Source of the DNA: Microbacterium yannicii
Lineage (GTDB): Bacteria > Actinomycetota > Actinomycetes > Actinomycetales > Microbacteriaceae
Assembly (NCBI RefSeq): GCF_024055635.1
Contig: NZ_JAMXMB010000036.1
Location: 248,001 to 312,000 of the forward strand
Reading direction: 5' to 3'
Length of the DNA stretch: 64,000 nucleotides
The translations under genes were made by a program, and so were the position numbers. Each line of letters begins with the position of its first letter. Position 1 is the first letter of the stretch. Shown here one piece after another: positions 46,356 to 54,597 of the stretch. The notes below the pieces were generated by a model. It was given only the letters and a program-made list of their open reading frames with translations, made no database searches and was not told the origin of the DNA.

Positions 46356-47222
46356 TCAGCGTTCGATACTGTCCAGGTGCAGCATCCGCGCGAGGTTCTT
46401 GTCGAGCTCGTCGTCGCGGAAGATCTTCTTCCAGTCCTCCTTGATGATGCTCTCGCGGCCGTAGTCCATCGCGATGAGGCAGGCGTCCGAGAACGGGTTG
46501 TCGCCGCGCAGGCCGTTGGCGAGGGCGACCTGCGTGTGGCCGTACAGGATGCTGCGGGCCGCCGCTTCCGGAACGCCCATGGTGTTCACGGCCTCCTGCA
46601 GGGCCTCGTTGAGCAGGGCGCCGATCATGCACGCGACGGTCTCGACGAGGGTCGGCTCGAGCTGCGCGAGCTGCTTGATCGTGACCCAGTGGACGTCGAT
46701 CACGGGCGCGTAGATGGCGCGGACGGTCGCCTCGACGATCGCCTGCTTCTCCGGGTCGTCGGACTCGATCGCGGCGATCGCGTCCTGCGGCGCCGCGATG
46801 CCGCCGAAGGTGTCGGCCCACTCCTCGGGCGTCTGGCGCTGCAGGAAGATCGACGGGTGGCAGGGGTGCGCCACGGCCTGGATGACGTCCTCGCGGGTGG
46901 TCAGCAGTCCGGCATAGGCCGCCGCGGGGTCGAGGGTCAGCACGATCGCGCCGGCCTTCAGCTGCGGCACGAGATCGGCGGTGACCGGCCCGAGCGCGAG
47001 GTCGGGCACGGCGAGCACGACGATGTCGGCATCGGCGACGGCGGTGGCGGCATCCGTCAGCTCACGGCCCGCGTCGATCGTGCGCTGCTGGCCCGCGGGA
47101 GAGTTCTCGACGTAGGCGACCTGGTGGGCCGTCCTGACGAGGTTGTCGGACACGCGCATGCCCATCTTGCCGCCGGCGCCGACGACGGCGATCTTGTACG
47201 TCTCAGTGGAGGTGGTGCTCAT
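46356..47222 (-). CDS. apnO: D-apionate oxidoisomerase (ApnO)-like protein
   Basis: A 288-residue protein with an N-terminal Rossmann motif (VVGAGGKMGMRVSDNL), a middle HPCHPSIF segment, and an all-alpha C-terminal domain like 6-phosphogluconate dehydrogenase (QLAQLEPTLVETVACMIG; PFSDACLIAMDYG; DWKKIFRDDEL). These features match my knowledge of ApnO, the NAD-dependent enzyme that converts D-apionate to 3-oxo-isoapionate with hydroxymethyl migration. ATG 47222 overlaps the upstream isomerase-like gene by four bases. Its product is the substrate expected for the DUF1537 kinase encoded at 21591-22850, which is on a separate operon. A related 3-hydroxyacid dehydrogenase is the alternative. Confidence 0.7.
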   Translation of the reverse strand: MSTTSTETYKIAVVGAGGKMGMRVSDNLVRTAHQVAYVENSPAGQQRTIDAGRELTDAATAVADADIVVLAVPDLALGPVTADLVPQLKAGAIVLTLDPAAAYAGLLTTREDVIQAVAHPCHPSIFLQRQTPEEWADTFGGIAAPQDAIAAIESDDPEKQAIVEATVRAIYAPVIDVHWVTIKQLAQLEPTLVETVACMIGALLNEALQEAVNTMGVPEAAARSILYGHTQVALANGLRGDNPFSDACLIAMDYGRESIIKEDWKKIFRDDELDKNLARMLHLDSIER

Positions 47223-48040
47223 GTCGTGCTCCTCAGATATTCGATGGTTCGGCGGGTCCATTCCCGCTCGGTGCGGACGGTGGTCTCGGGGTCTGCCTGC
47301 CAGGACAGCCAGTGCTCGACGATCTCGTTGACCTCGCGTTCGCCGGCTCCGATCTCGCGGGGCCGGACGGTGTCGAGCAGGTGGGGGTAGTCGTGCAGGC
47401 CTTCGCCCATCGGCGCGCCGCCGTAGGTGAAGCCGACCCAGCCGGCCTGGCGGGCGAAGGCGAAGTCCTTGACGTGCACGTTCTTCACGTGCGCCGCCGT
47501 GGCCTCGACGCAGTCGCGCGGGAGTTCGAGGCGGGCGACGACGTTCGCCGGGTCGAGGCAGATGCCGAGACGCGGGCTGTCGATGCGCTCGATGAGGCCG
47601 ACGAGATCGGCGGTCGCGACCTGCTCGTACGTCTCGAGGGCGAGATCCACTCCGGATGCCTCGTACGCCGGCAGTGCCGCGCGCAGCCATTCCTCGGCCT
47701 GGGCGAGAGTGGGCCGGGTGTCGGGCGAGTACAGCATGCTGCGCACCAGCCGGGCCTCGAAGACGCCGGCGAGATCGAGGAAGCGGGCGAGCCGGTCGGG
47801 CTCGATCCCCTTCGTGCCGAGCTCGACGGCGATGCCGAGGTCGCGGGCGGCGGCCGCGGCATCCGTGAGCTCGGCGTCGCTCATCGCCTCGAGCGGCGCG
47901 TAATCGCAGATCTGGAACAGGTCCACGCCGAGTGCCCGGGTCGCCTCGAAGGCCCCGACGAGCGACAGCGACCCGCCGAGCCGAGCCGGCACGCGGTCGG
48001 AATGCTGCCAGAAGAAGGCGTAGGTGCCGAGGCCGATCAT
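47219..48040 (-). CDS. Xylose-isomerase-like TIM barrel sugar isomerase/epimerase
   Basis: A 273-residue AP-endonuclease-2/xylose-isomerase-like barrel. Metal-ligand segments: LALETYEQ (Glu), LDPANVV (Asp), HVKNVHVKDFAF (His). Family members epimerise or isomerise sugars, sugar acids or inosose. It overlaps both the triose-phosphate-isomerase-like gene and apnO by four bases, so it belongs tightly to this pathway; D-apiose/apulose isomerisation or a tetrulose-phosphate epimerisation would fit. ATG 48040 starts MIGLGTYAFFWQH, a normal beginning for the fold. Confidence 0.82.
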   Translation of the reverse strand: MIGLGTYAFFWQHSDRVPARLGGSLSLVGAFEATRALGVDLFQICDYAPLEAMSDAELTDAAAAARDLGIAVELGTKGIEPDRLARFLDLAGVFEARLVRSMLYSPDTRPTLAQAEEWLRAALPAYEASGVDLALETYEQVATADLVGLIERIDSPRLGICLDPANVVARLELPRDCVEATAAHVKNVHVKDFAFARQAGWVGFTYGGAPMGEGLHDYPHLLDTVRPREIGAGEREVNEIVEHWLSWQADPETTVRTEREWTRRTIEYLRSTT

Positions 48041-49041
48041 GCTGTCGTCCGCCCGCCGCTCGGGGGAGACGCTTCGTCTCGCTGGCGCTCGCTCAGCGAC
48101 CGCGCTTCGTCTCGCTGGCGCTCGCTCAGCGACCGGGAGTCGGGTGCGGATGCCTGATCCGGTCCCTGAGCGAGGGAGCGCGAGCGACCGAGACGAAGGG
48201 CGGCCAACGCCGCTGCCTCGTCCAGCACGGCGACCAGGGCGTCGGGGTCGTGGGCGAAGCGGCCGAGGAACAGTCCGTCGGCGCTGTCGGCCAGGCGTGT
48301 CAGCAGCCCCGGCCCGGCCGAGCCTCCATAGATGACGACGCTGCCGGCACGGTCCGGGTCGGAGTCGACCGCACCGCGGAGGGCGCGAGTCACGGCGGCG
48401 ATGTGCTCGTCGGGAGCGGGCTCGGCCGCGCCGATGGCCCACACCGGCTCATAGGCGACGATGATCGCGCCGGCGGGAACGTGCGCCAGGTTGGCCGCGA
48501 GCTGCGCGACGTTCGCGAGCGCGGCGGCAGAGCTGCCCAGCCGCTCGGACTCGCCGATGCAGAGCACCGGCGTGATGCCGTGCGCGAGCGCCGCGGCGGC
48601 CTTGGCTGCGGTGATCCCGTCGGTCTCGTCGAACAGGCGGCGGCGTTCGGCGTGCCCGATCTCGGCGACCGCGACGCCGACCTCGGCCAGCTCGGCGGCG
48701 GTGACCTCGCCGGTGTAGGCGCCCGGCTGGAACTCCGAGACGTCCTGCGCGCCGACCAGCACCCGGGTGCCGGCGAAGGCGTCGAGCGCGGCCGGGATCT
48801 GCAGGTAGGTCGGGATGACGAACAGCCGCACGTCGCCGGCGGCCACGGCGGGGTGCGCGGCCGCGCGCGTCGCCACCTCGGCGAACCAGGCGCGCGCCCG
48901 CTCGTGCCCGAAGTACGTCTTCAGGCTCACCCCGACAGTGACCGGCGGGTGCACGAACTCCGCAGAGTCGCGCGATTCGGGCAGACTCCGCGCGGAATCC
49001 TGCGAGATCGGCGCGTTCCTGCGGAGTTCGTGCTCGCTCAT
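48037..49041 (-). CDS. Triose-phosphate-isomerase homologue, possible L-erythrulose-1-phosphate isomerase (EryH/LerI type)
   Basis: A 334-residue protein, about 80 longer than typical TIMs. The core is complete: Lys in SLKTYFG, His in EIGHAERR, Glu in VAYEPVWAIG, and phosphate loop YGGSAGPG. TIM homologues next to RpiB convert L-erythrulose-1-phosphate to D-erythrulose-4-phosphate in erythritol and apiose pathways, so this is more likely than glycolysis. Both ends are odd. The first ~35 residues are encoded within an inverted repeat (48951-49033), and the last ~45 residues are encoded by repeat elements (48071-48200), giving RSLSERQRDEA twice. ATG 49041 shares one base with the rpiB stop. A downstream start at the GVSLKTYF region might be the original. 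Confidence 0.82.
   Translation of the reverse strand: MSEHELRRNAPISQDSARSLPESRDSAEFVHPPVTVGVSLKTYFGHERARAWFAEVATRAAAHPAVAAGDVRLFVIPTYLQIPAALDAFAGTRVLVGAQDVSEFQPGAYTGEVTAAELAEVGVAVAEIGHAERRRLFDETDGITAAKAAAALAHGITPVLCIGESERLGSSAAALANVAQLAANLAHVPAGAIIVAYEPVWAIGAAEPAPDEHIAAVTRALRGAVDSDPDRAGSVVIYGGSAGPGLLTRLADSADGLFLGRFAHDPDALVAVLDEAAALAALRLGRSRSLAQGPDQASAPDSRSLSERQRDEARSLSERQRDEASPPSGGRTTA
48071..48136. repeat. Tandem 33-bp repeat forming C-terminus of TIM-like protein
   Basis: Two 33-base copies (48071-48103, 48104-48136) differ only in the last base and begin GCTTCGTCTCGCTGGCGCTC. They encode RSLSERQRDEA twice on the reverse strand. The unit resembles REP-like words common between genes in Microbacteriaceae (recalled, not searched). 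Confidence 0.85.
48161..48200. repeat. Related REP-like element in opposite orientation
   Basis: Begins GGTCCCTGAGCGAGGGAGCG and ends CGACCGAGACGAAGGG, closely similar to the reverse complement of the 33-bp unit next to it. It too is translated in the TIM-like tail. Confidence 0.7.
48951..49033. repeat. Palindromic element forming N-terminus of TIM-like protein
   Basis: Perfect 15-bp arms GCACGAACTCCGCAG (48951-48965) and CTGCGGAGTTCGTGC (49019-49033) enclose 53 bases with further short dyads (CGCGCGATTC, GCGCGGAATC). It looks like a REP/MITE-sized palindrome that now supplies the N-terminal extension and possibly displaced the original start. Confidence 0.75.
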
Positions 49042-49526
49042 CAGCAGGAGCCCGTGGTCTCGAACTCGTCGATGACGGCCACCTTCTCGGCCGAGGCCGA
49101 CGACGTGTCGAAGCGGTAGGTCAGCCACTCGCGCACGAGCCGCCGGGCGAGTTCGATGCCGACGACGCGCTGGCCCATCGTGAGCACCTGGGCGTTGTTC
49201 GACAGGACGCCGCGCTCGACCGAGTACGCGTCGTGGGCGGTGACGGCGCGGATGCCGGGCACCTTGTTCGCCGCGATCGCGACCCCGAGGCCGGTGCCGC
49301 AGATCAGGAGCGCACGGTCGGCGGTGCCGGCCGCGACCTGCTGGGCCGCCTCGATGGCGACGCGCGGGTACGGGGTGTGGCCGTCGGCGTCCACGCCGAC
49401 ATCGATGATGGAAGCGACGCCGGCGTTCTGCTCGAGGTCCTTCTTGAGGATCTCCTTGTAGTCGAAGCCGGCGTCGTCGGCGCCGATCACGATGCGCAGG
49501 GGCTGGACGGTCTCAGGCTGTGCCAT
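49041..49526 (-). CDS. rpiB: Ribose-5-phosphate isomerase B family, possible D-erythrulose-4-phosphate isomerase
   Basis: A 161-residue RpiB-fold protein with [14 protein letters not shown], the active-site Cys segment [20 protein letters not shown], and [11 protein letters not shown]. RpiB enzymes isomerise ribose-5-phosphate or, in EryI/DerI relatives, D-erythrulose-4-phosphate to D-erythrose-4-phosphate. Adjacent TIM-like and DhaK-type genes make the tetrose role likely. Start ATG 49526 lies 14 bases inside the end of the kinase gene. Symbol given for the family only. Confidence 0.88.
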   Translation of the reverse strand: MAQPETVQPLRIVIGADDAGFDYKEILKKDLEQNAGVASIIDVGVDADGHTPYPRVAIEAAQQVAAGTADRALLICGTGLGVAIAANKVPGIRAVTAHDAYSVERGVLSNNAQVLTMGQRVVGIELARRLVREWLTYRFDTSSASAEKVAVIDEFETTGSC

Positions 49527-51291
49527 GAGCGTTCTCCTTCGTTGAGGTCTCGGCCGCCGCAGTGTCGGCGGCGCCGGTGGCGAGTGTTTCTCCGATGGCG
49601 GTGACGATCAGCGCCAGCGAGACCGCGCCGGGATCGGGCGTGCCCACGCTGTTCTGGCCGTGGGTGCGTGCGCGGCCCATGCGGGGCAGGAGGTCGGCGG
49701 TCGCGGCGGCGGCCCGGGTCGCGGCATCCGCAGCACTCCGCCACGCGTCGGTGAGACTCGCGCCCGCGTCGACGGCCTGGGTCAGCGTCGAGGTGAAGGG
49801 CACCAGCGCGTCCACGAGCGTCTTGTCGCCGACCTCGGCCTTGCCGTAGTCGGTGACGCCGCGTGATCCGGCCGCGACGCCGGCTGCGACCGCCGAAGCC
49901 TCGGGCCGGCCCTCGTCGCCCAGCTTCGCGGCGATCGCGTGCAAGATCACACCCCACAGCGCACCCGAGGTGCCGCCTGCCTTGTCGGCCCACGCGTCGG
50001 CAGCCCGTGTGAGCGTGGTGCGAGCGCCGGCGCCGGCAGCCACCACCGTCTCGGCGGCGGCCAGTGCGGCGTGCGAACCGCGCTGCATGCCGATGCCGTG
50101 GTCGCCGTCGCCGGCGATCGCGTCGAGCCGGCCGAGCTCATCGACGTGGGCGTCGACGGTCTCGGCGATCGTGCGCACCGCGGCCAGCACGGTCGCGGCG
50201 ACGGCACGGGATGCCTCGTCGCCGGGCTCGATGACGTCGGCGACGTCCGCCGCGGCGGCCGTATCCGACCGCTCCTGCGGGGCGACCGATCCGCGCCGGT
50301 AGGCCGGGGTGTCCACGGGGGACTCCCACAGCGACGCCAGCGCGTCATCGAGCCAGAAGAGCGTCAGCGACGTGCCGGCCATGTCGAAACTCGTGCAGTA
50401 CTCGCCGACGTGCGGGTCGACGATCTCGATCCCGGCATCCGTCAGCAGCTGGGCGATGCGCCGGTAGACGACGAACATCTCCTCGTACTTCAGCGAGCCG
50501 AGGCCGTTGAGGAGGGGGACGACGCGGGCCCCCCGGACCGCGTCGACCCCCTCCGGCACCTCCGCGAGGAGCTTCTCGACGAGCAGTTCCGCGAGTCCGT
50601 CGGCCGTGGGGATGCCCGTCTCGTCGATGCCCGGCTCGCCGTGGATGCCGAGGCCGATCGCCATCCGGCCCTCGGGAACCGTGAACAGGGGATGATCGGC
50701 GCCGGGCAGCGTGCAGCCGGTGAACGCGACGCCGAACGACCGCGTGCGCTCGTTCGCGTGCTGCGCGAGCCGCGTCACCTCGGCGAGATCGGCGCCTGCC
50801 GCCGCGGCCGCTCCGGCGATGCGGAACACCGTGAGGTCGCCGGCGATGCCGCGGCGCTTGTGCTTCTCGTCGGCCGTCGCGCTGAAGATGTCGTCGGTCA
50901 CGGTGACGGTCTCGCACGCGACGCCTTCGGCGCGCAGGCGCTCCTCGGCCGCGTCGAAGTTGAGCACGTCGCCGGCGTAGTTGCCGTACGTGAAGAACAC
51001 GCCACCGCCGTTGTCGGCGGCCTTCGCCACCGCGTGCACCTGCTGCGTCGAGGGCGATGCGAAGAGGTTGCCCATCGCCGCGCCGTGCGCGAGCCCCGGT
51101 CCGACCAGCCCGCCGAAGGCCGGGTAGTGGCCCGAGCCACCGCCGATCACGACGGCGACCTGTCCCGCGGGCGAGGTCGTCGACCGCACGACCCCACCGG
51201 GGACGCGGCGCACGTAGCGCCCGTTCGCGGCGACGAAGCCGTCGATCATCTCGTCGGCGAAGTCGGCCGGCTCGTTCCACAGTCGCGTCAT
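49513..51291 (-). CDS. Fused DhaK-DhaL dihydroxyacetone/L-erythrulose kinase
   Basis: A 592-residue ATP-dependent kinase. DhaK domain: [15 protein letters not shown], the Glu/Asp-rich [12 protein letters not shown], and substrate-binding His in LGIHGEPGI. DhaL domain from about residue 385: the ADP/Mg2+ motif [13 protein letters not shown] and GGTSGALWG. Fusion of K and L marks the ATP-dependent rather than PTS type. Such kinases phosphorylate dihydroxyacetone, or L- or D-erythrulose in tetritol pathways. ATG 51291 overlaps the MFS gene by four bases. With TIM-like and RpiB it makes a route from erythrulose to D-erythrose-4-phosphate. Confidence 0.9.
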   Translation of the reverse strand: MTRLWNEPADFADEMIDGFVAANGRYVRRVPGGVVRSTTSPAGQVAVVIGGGSGHYPAFGGLVGPGLAHGAAMGNLFASPSTQQVHAVAKAADNGGGVFFTYGNYAGDVLNFDAAEERLRAEGVACETVTVTDDIFSATADEKHKRRGIAGDLTVFRIAGAAAAAGADLAEVTRLAQHANERTRSFGVAFTGCTLPGADHPLFTVPEGRMAIGLGIHGEPGIDETGIPTADGLAELLVEKLLAEVPEGVDAVRGARVVPLLNGLGSLKYEEMFVVYRRIAQLLTDAGIEIVDPHVGEYCTSFDMAGTSLTLFWLDDALASLWESPVDTPAYRRGSVAPQERSDTAAAADVADVIEPGDEASRAVAATVLAAVRTIAETVDAHVDELGRLDAIAGDGDHGIGMQRGSHAALAAAETVVAAGAGARTTLTRAADAWADKAGGTSGALWGVILHAIAAKLGDEGRPEASAVAAGVAAGSRGVTDYGKAEVGDKTLVDALVPFTSTLTQAVDAGASLTDAWRSAADAATRAAAATADLLPRMGRARTHGQNSVGTPDPGAVSLALIVTAIGETLATGAADTAAAETSTKENAHGTA

Positions 51292-52739
51292 CGCGCGTCG
51301 CCCTCCGGGTCGGCGGCGGCACGCAAGGTCTCCGCGTCGACGGCGGCCGCGCCGGTCGCCGTCGCGTCGGTCCCTGCGGCGCCGGTCGCGCTCTGCGTCT
51401 CCTCGACGGTGACCGGGTTGATGCGGTTGCTGCGGGCCAGCAGCACCATGAGCACCGCCGACACCAGCATGACGAAGCCGACGATGAACATCGGCACTTC
51501 GTAGCCGCCCGTCCAGTCGTGCACGGCGCCGGTGACGAACGGCGCGGAGAAGCCCGCCAGGTTGCCGATCGTGTTGATGAGCGCGACGCCGGCCGCCGCG
51601 GCCGCCCCCGTGAGGAAGCGGGTGGGCAGCGTCCAGAAGTTCGGCAGGGCGGCGAAGATCGCGCACGCCGTGATCGTGATGACGGCGATGGTCGCCGCGG
51701 GCGAGCCGGCGAACAGCGCGAGCGGGATGCTGATCGCACCGGCGATCGCAGGACCCGCGATGTGCCAGGTCTTGAGGCCCCGCTTGGATGCGTCGCGCGA
51801 CCAGAAGTACATGACGATCGCGGCCGGCAGGTACGGGATCGCGGTGATGAGGCCCTTCTGCAGCGTGTCGAAGGTCTGGCCCGTCTGCGACTGGAAGCCC
51901 TCGATGATCGTCGGCAGGAAGAACGCGAGCGCGTAGAGGCCGTAGATGAAGCCGAAGTAGATGAACGAGAGCACCCACACACGCCCGCTCTTGAACGCGA
52001 AGCGGGCCGAGACGTGGCCGTGCTCTTTCTTCCGGGTCGCCGACGTCTCCTTCTGCAGGGCATCGGTGAGCCAGACCTGCTCGTCGCGCGTCAGCCATTT
52101 CGCGTCAGTCGGCTTGTCCTTGAGGTAGAACCAGGCGATGACGCCGACCACGATGGCGGGGATCGCCACACCGAGGAACATGAACCGCCAGCCCTCGAGC
52201 CCGAAGGCCCCGTGCTGCTGGATGAGCCAGCCGGCGAGCGGGGCGCCGATGACTGTCGTGAGCGGCTGCGCCAGGTAGAAGAGCATGAGGATGCGGCCGC
52301 GGTACTGCGCGGGCACCCACAGGCTGAGGAAGAGGATCGCACCGGGGAAGAAGCCTGCCTCGGCCACGCCGAGCAGGAAGCGCAGCACGACGAGCTGCTC
52401 GAAGTTCTGCACCCACGTGAACAGCAGCGCGACGATGCCCCAGCTGACCATGATGCGCGAGAGCCAGCGCCGGGCGCCGAACCGGTGCAGCGCCAGGTTC
52501 GAGGGCACCTCCAGCAGGATGTAGCCGATGAAGAAGACACCGGACGCGAACCCGAACTGGGCGGCGCTGAGCGCGAGGTCCTCGTTCATGCCGTTGGGGG
52601 CGGCGAAGCCGATCGCGGTGCGGTCGAGGTAGTTGATGAAGAACATCAGCGCCACGAACGGCACGAGGCGTGTCGACACCTTGCGGATCGCGGAGCGCGC
52701 GACGGGCGGCGCGTCGGCGACGGTCTGATTCTGGTCCAC
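51288..52739 (-). CDS. MFS transporter, anion:cation symporter (ACS) family
   Basis: A 483-residue twelve-helix permease. ACS signature parts: INYLDRTAIGFAAPNGMNED after helix 1, SGVFFIGYILLEVPSNLAL, GVAEAGFFPGAILFLSLWVP, and a long central loop with KDKPTDAKWLTRDEQVWL. Family members import sugar acids such as galactonate, glucarate and tartrate, which suits uptake of apionate or a tetronate. First gene of the eight-gene operon; GTG 52739 start. The GntR-type palindrome at 52793-52806 is 54 bases upstream. Confidence 0.9.
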   Translation of the reverse strand: MDQNQTVADAPPVARSAIRKVSTRLVPFVALMFFINYLDRTAIGFAAPNGMNEDLALSAAQFGFASGVFFIGYILLEVPSNLALHRFGARRWLSRIMVSWGIVALLFTWVQNFEQLVVLRFLLGVAEAGFFPGAILFLSLWVPAQYRGRILMLFYLAQPLTTVIGAPLAGWLIQQHGAFGLEGWRFMFLGVAIPAIVVGVIAWFYLKDKPTDAKWLTRDEQVWLTDALQKETSATRKKEHGHVSARFAFKSGRVWVLSFIYFGFIYGLYALAFFLPTIIEGFQSQTGQTFDTLQKGLITAIPYLPAAIVMYFWSRDASKRGLKTWHIAGPAIAGAISIPLALFAGSPAATIAVITITACAIFAALPNFWTLPTRFLTGAAAAAGVALINTIGNLAGFSAPFVTGAVHDWTGGYEVPMFIVGFVMLVSAVLMVLLARSNRINPVTVEETQSATGAAGTDATATGAAAVDAETLRAAADPEGDAR

Positions 52740-52792
52740 GGTGACTCCTGCTCATCGACGGTGATCGAGGTGGGTTACCGGACCCATTGTGG

Positions 52793-52806
52793 CAAACCGG
52801 TTGACC
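52793..52806. promoter_or_regulatory. GntR-type operator upstream of MFS operon
   Basis: CAAACCGGTTGACC, centred on ACCGGT. Identical to the site at 56000-56013, and similar to 58143-58156 in reverse orientation. Confidence 0.72.
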
Positions 52807-52837
52807 AATTGCAAGAAGGAATGTCGGATGCCGCGCC

Positions 52838-54511
52838 TCAGCCGATCCGTCGGCGCGCGGCGTCCGCGATCTCGAAGTCGAGCGTCTCGCCCCCCGTGCC
52901 TGCCGCACGGATCCGCACTTCGTGATCGCCGAAGCGCTGGCTCCAGACGTCCGGGGGGCCGGCGTGGGCCGCGATCGCCTCCTGCGCACCGTCGTCGTCG
53001 AAGCCGTCATAGACCACCCAGCTCCCGAGTCCGACGGATTCGCTCACCCCGTGGTCCGCGGGGCAGAGCCAGGAGGCGATGAGCACCGTCGCGCCCGCGT
53101 GCGCCCGGGCGCGCAGCGCGCCGATCGTGGCCTGCGGCAGCCTGCTGCCGGCGACGACGATGAGTCCGGCATCCGTCAACTGATCCGCGCGCACGTGCTC
53201 GTCGAACACGAGAACGCTGCGCGTCGCCTGGAAGAGCCCGTGCAGGTGCGTCTGCGCGGTCGCTCCCGCCTCGAGCGGGAAGCGCGATCGTTCGACCGCG
53301 TTCAGCTGATGGCGGGGGAAGTCGTAGCCCGGGATGTGCAGGCAGCTGCCGTGATCGGGGAGCTGGCCGTGACTGAGCGCGTGCCAGGCGGCGAAGACGC
53401 TGCGGGACGTGGCGGGTGCCGTCGCTCCGCGGTTGCCGAACGGCCGGTGGCCCCGCCCGAAGTCGCTGTCGTCGGCGTGCACGAGCGCGATGTCGGCGCG
53501 GGCGTCGCGGTGGCTCCACCGGAGCGGATGCCGCGGCACGAAGTCGTGCACGAACTCCTGCCACACCTCGCCGTGGGCGGTGCGCTCGAAGGCGCCACCG
53601 CCGCGATGGCGCACCAGCGCGTCGATGTTCTCGACGAACAGCCGGGTGGGTGCGAACAGGTAGGCGAGCCGCAGGGCGGCGGCGAATTCGGCGGGGGAGT
53701 GACCGGGAAAGCCCGGGGCCCGCGTCAGCCACGGGCCGATGTCCGGACCCCACAGGTCGGCGCAGATCCAGAGTTCGCGGTCGTACTGCCGCGCCGCGCC
53801 GAGTGCGGTCCCCAACTGCAGCGGCTGGAAGGACTCCTTCATCACCTTGGGCGCCGGAGTCATCCCGGCCCGCGCGAGCGCGTGGAACATCACCGGGAAG
53901 ACCTGCTCGGCGAGCACGGGTACCGCGGCGGCCCCCGAATCGGCGACGGCGTCGTCGACACCCTGCACGATGCCCCGGACCGTGGCGTCGATCACGGCGA
54001 CCGCGTCCTCGGCGCCGAGCCCGTCGGTCTGCCCGAAGTGGGGCAGGTGGGCGTCCGTGCGGTACTGGTCGGCGTGGATCTGGAGGTGCTCGGGCTCGTC
54101 GTAGAGCACGCCGGCGAGACGGCCGGAGGCCGCGGCATCCCGAACCAGCTCCGTCGGCACGTCGTAGCGGTTGGTGCCGTCGACATACGGGCCGTTGATG
54201 TTGCCGTATTCGTTGCCCAGCACGACGTCGATCCCGGCATCGTCGAGGTCGCGCAGCAGCGCGACGTGATCCGACACGGTCGGCACGACGTGGTGCACGT
54301 AGAAGTCAGCACCGAGCTCGCGCAGCGCCTTCACGAACTCGGCGGGGGTGGGTGCGGCATCCTGGGAGGGGATCGGGATGCCGGTTCCGGTGCGCATGAT
54401 CGTGTCCGATGCCTCGCCCGACCACGGGTCCTGGAAGGCGATCACCGGCCCTTGGATGCCGAGTGACGGCCGGGGCGCCGGGGCGTGGACGAGAGGGTGG
54501 GGCGCTGGCAC
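52838..54511 (-). CDS. Unrecognised cytoplasmic protein, possible TIM-barrel glycoside hydrolase
   Basis: A 557-residue protein that I cannot assign. GTG 54511 is chosen because GAGGAG precedes it by about eight bases. Visible features: an N-terminal half with barrel-like alternation (GADFYVHHVVPTVSDHVALL, DVVLGNEYGNINGPYVDG, LAGVLYDEPEHLQIHAD, VMKESFQPLQLGTALGAARQYDRELW), a middle with FVENIDALVRHRGGG, and a C-terminal half like a Rossmann/amidotransferase domain (LTDAGLIVVAGSRLPQAT; VLIASWLCPADHGV) ending in beta sequence. NEYGN, DEPEH and KES supply carboxylates that could be catalytic. No signal peptide. It follows the solute-binding lipoprotein by 86 bases and probably acts on what that protein imports. 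Confidence 0.7.
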   Translation of the reverse strand: MPAPHPLVHAPAPRPSLGIQGPVIAFQDPWSGEASDTIMRTGTGIPIPSQDAAPTPAEFVKALRELGADFYVHHVVPTVSDHVALLRDLDDAGIDVVLGNEYGNINGPYVDGTNRYDVPTELVRDAAASGRLAGVLYDEPEHLQIHADQYRTDAHLPHFGQTDGLGAEDAVAVIDATVRGIVQGVDDAVADSGAAAVPVLAEQVFPVMFHALARAGMTPAPKVMKESFQPLQLGTALGAARQYDRELWICADLWGPDIGPWLTRAPGFPGHSPAEFAAALRLAYLFAPTRLFVENIDALVRHRGGGAFERTAHGEVWQEFVHDFVPRHPLRWSHRDARADIALVHADDSDFGRGHRPFGNRGATAPATSRSVFAAWHALSHGQLPDHGSCLHIPGYDFPRHQLNAVERSRFPLEAGATAQTHLHGLFQATRSVLVFDEHVRADQLTDAGLIVVAGSRLPQATIGALRARAHAGATVLIASWLCPADHGVSESVGLGSWVVYDGFDDDGAQEAIAAHAGPPDVWSQRFGDHEVRIRAAGTGGETLDFEIADAARRRIG

Positions 54512-54597
54512 GCGAAGCTCCTCGAGGTGGGTGGGACGGGGACCGTGCTGACGAGGGGATGCGGAGACCGGCCGCACCGGCCGGCCTCCGCGCCCCC

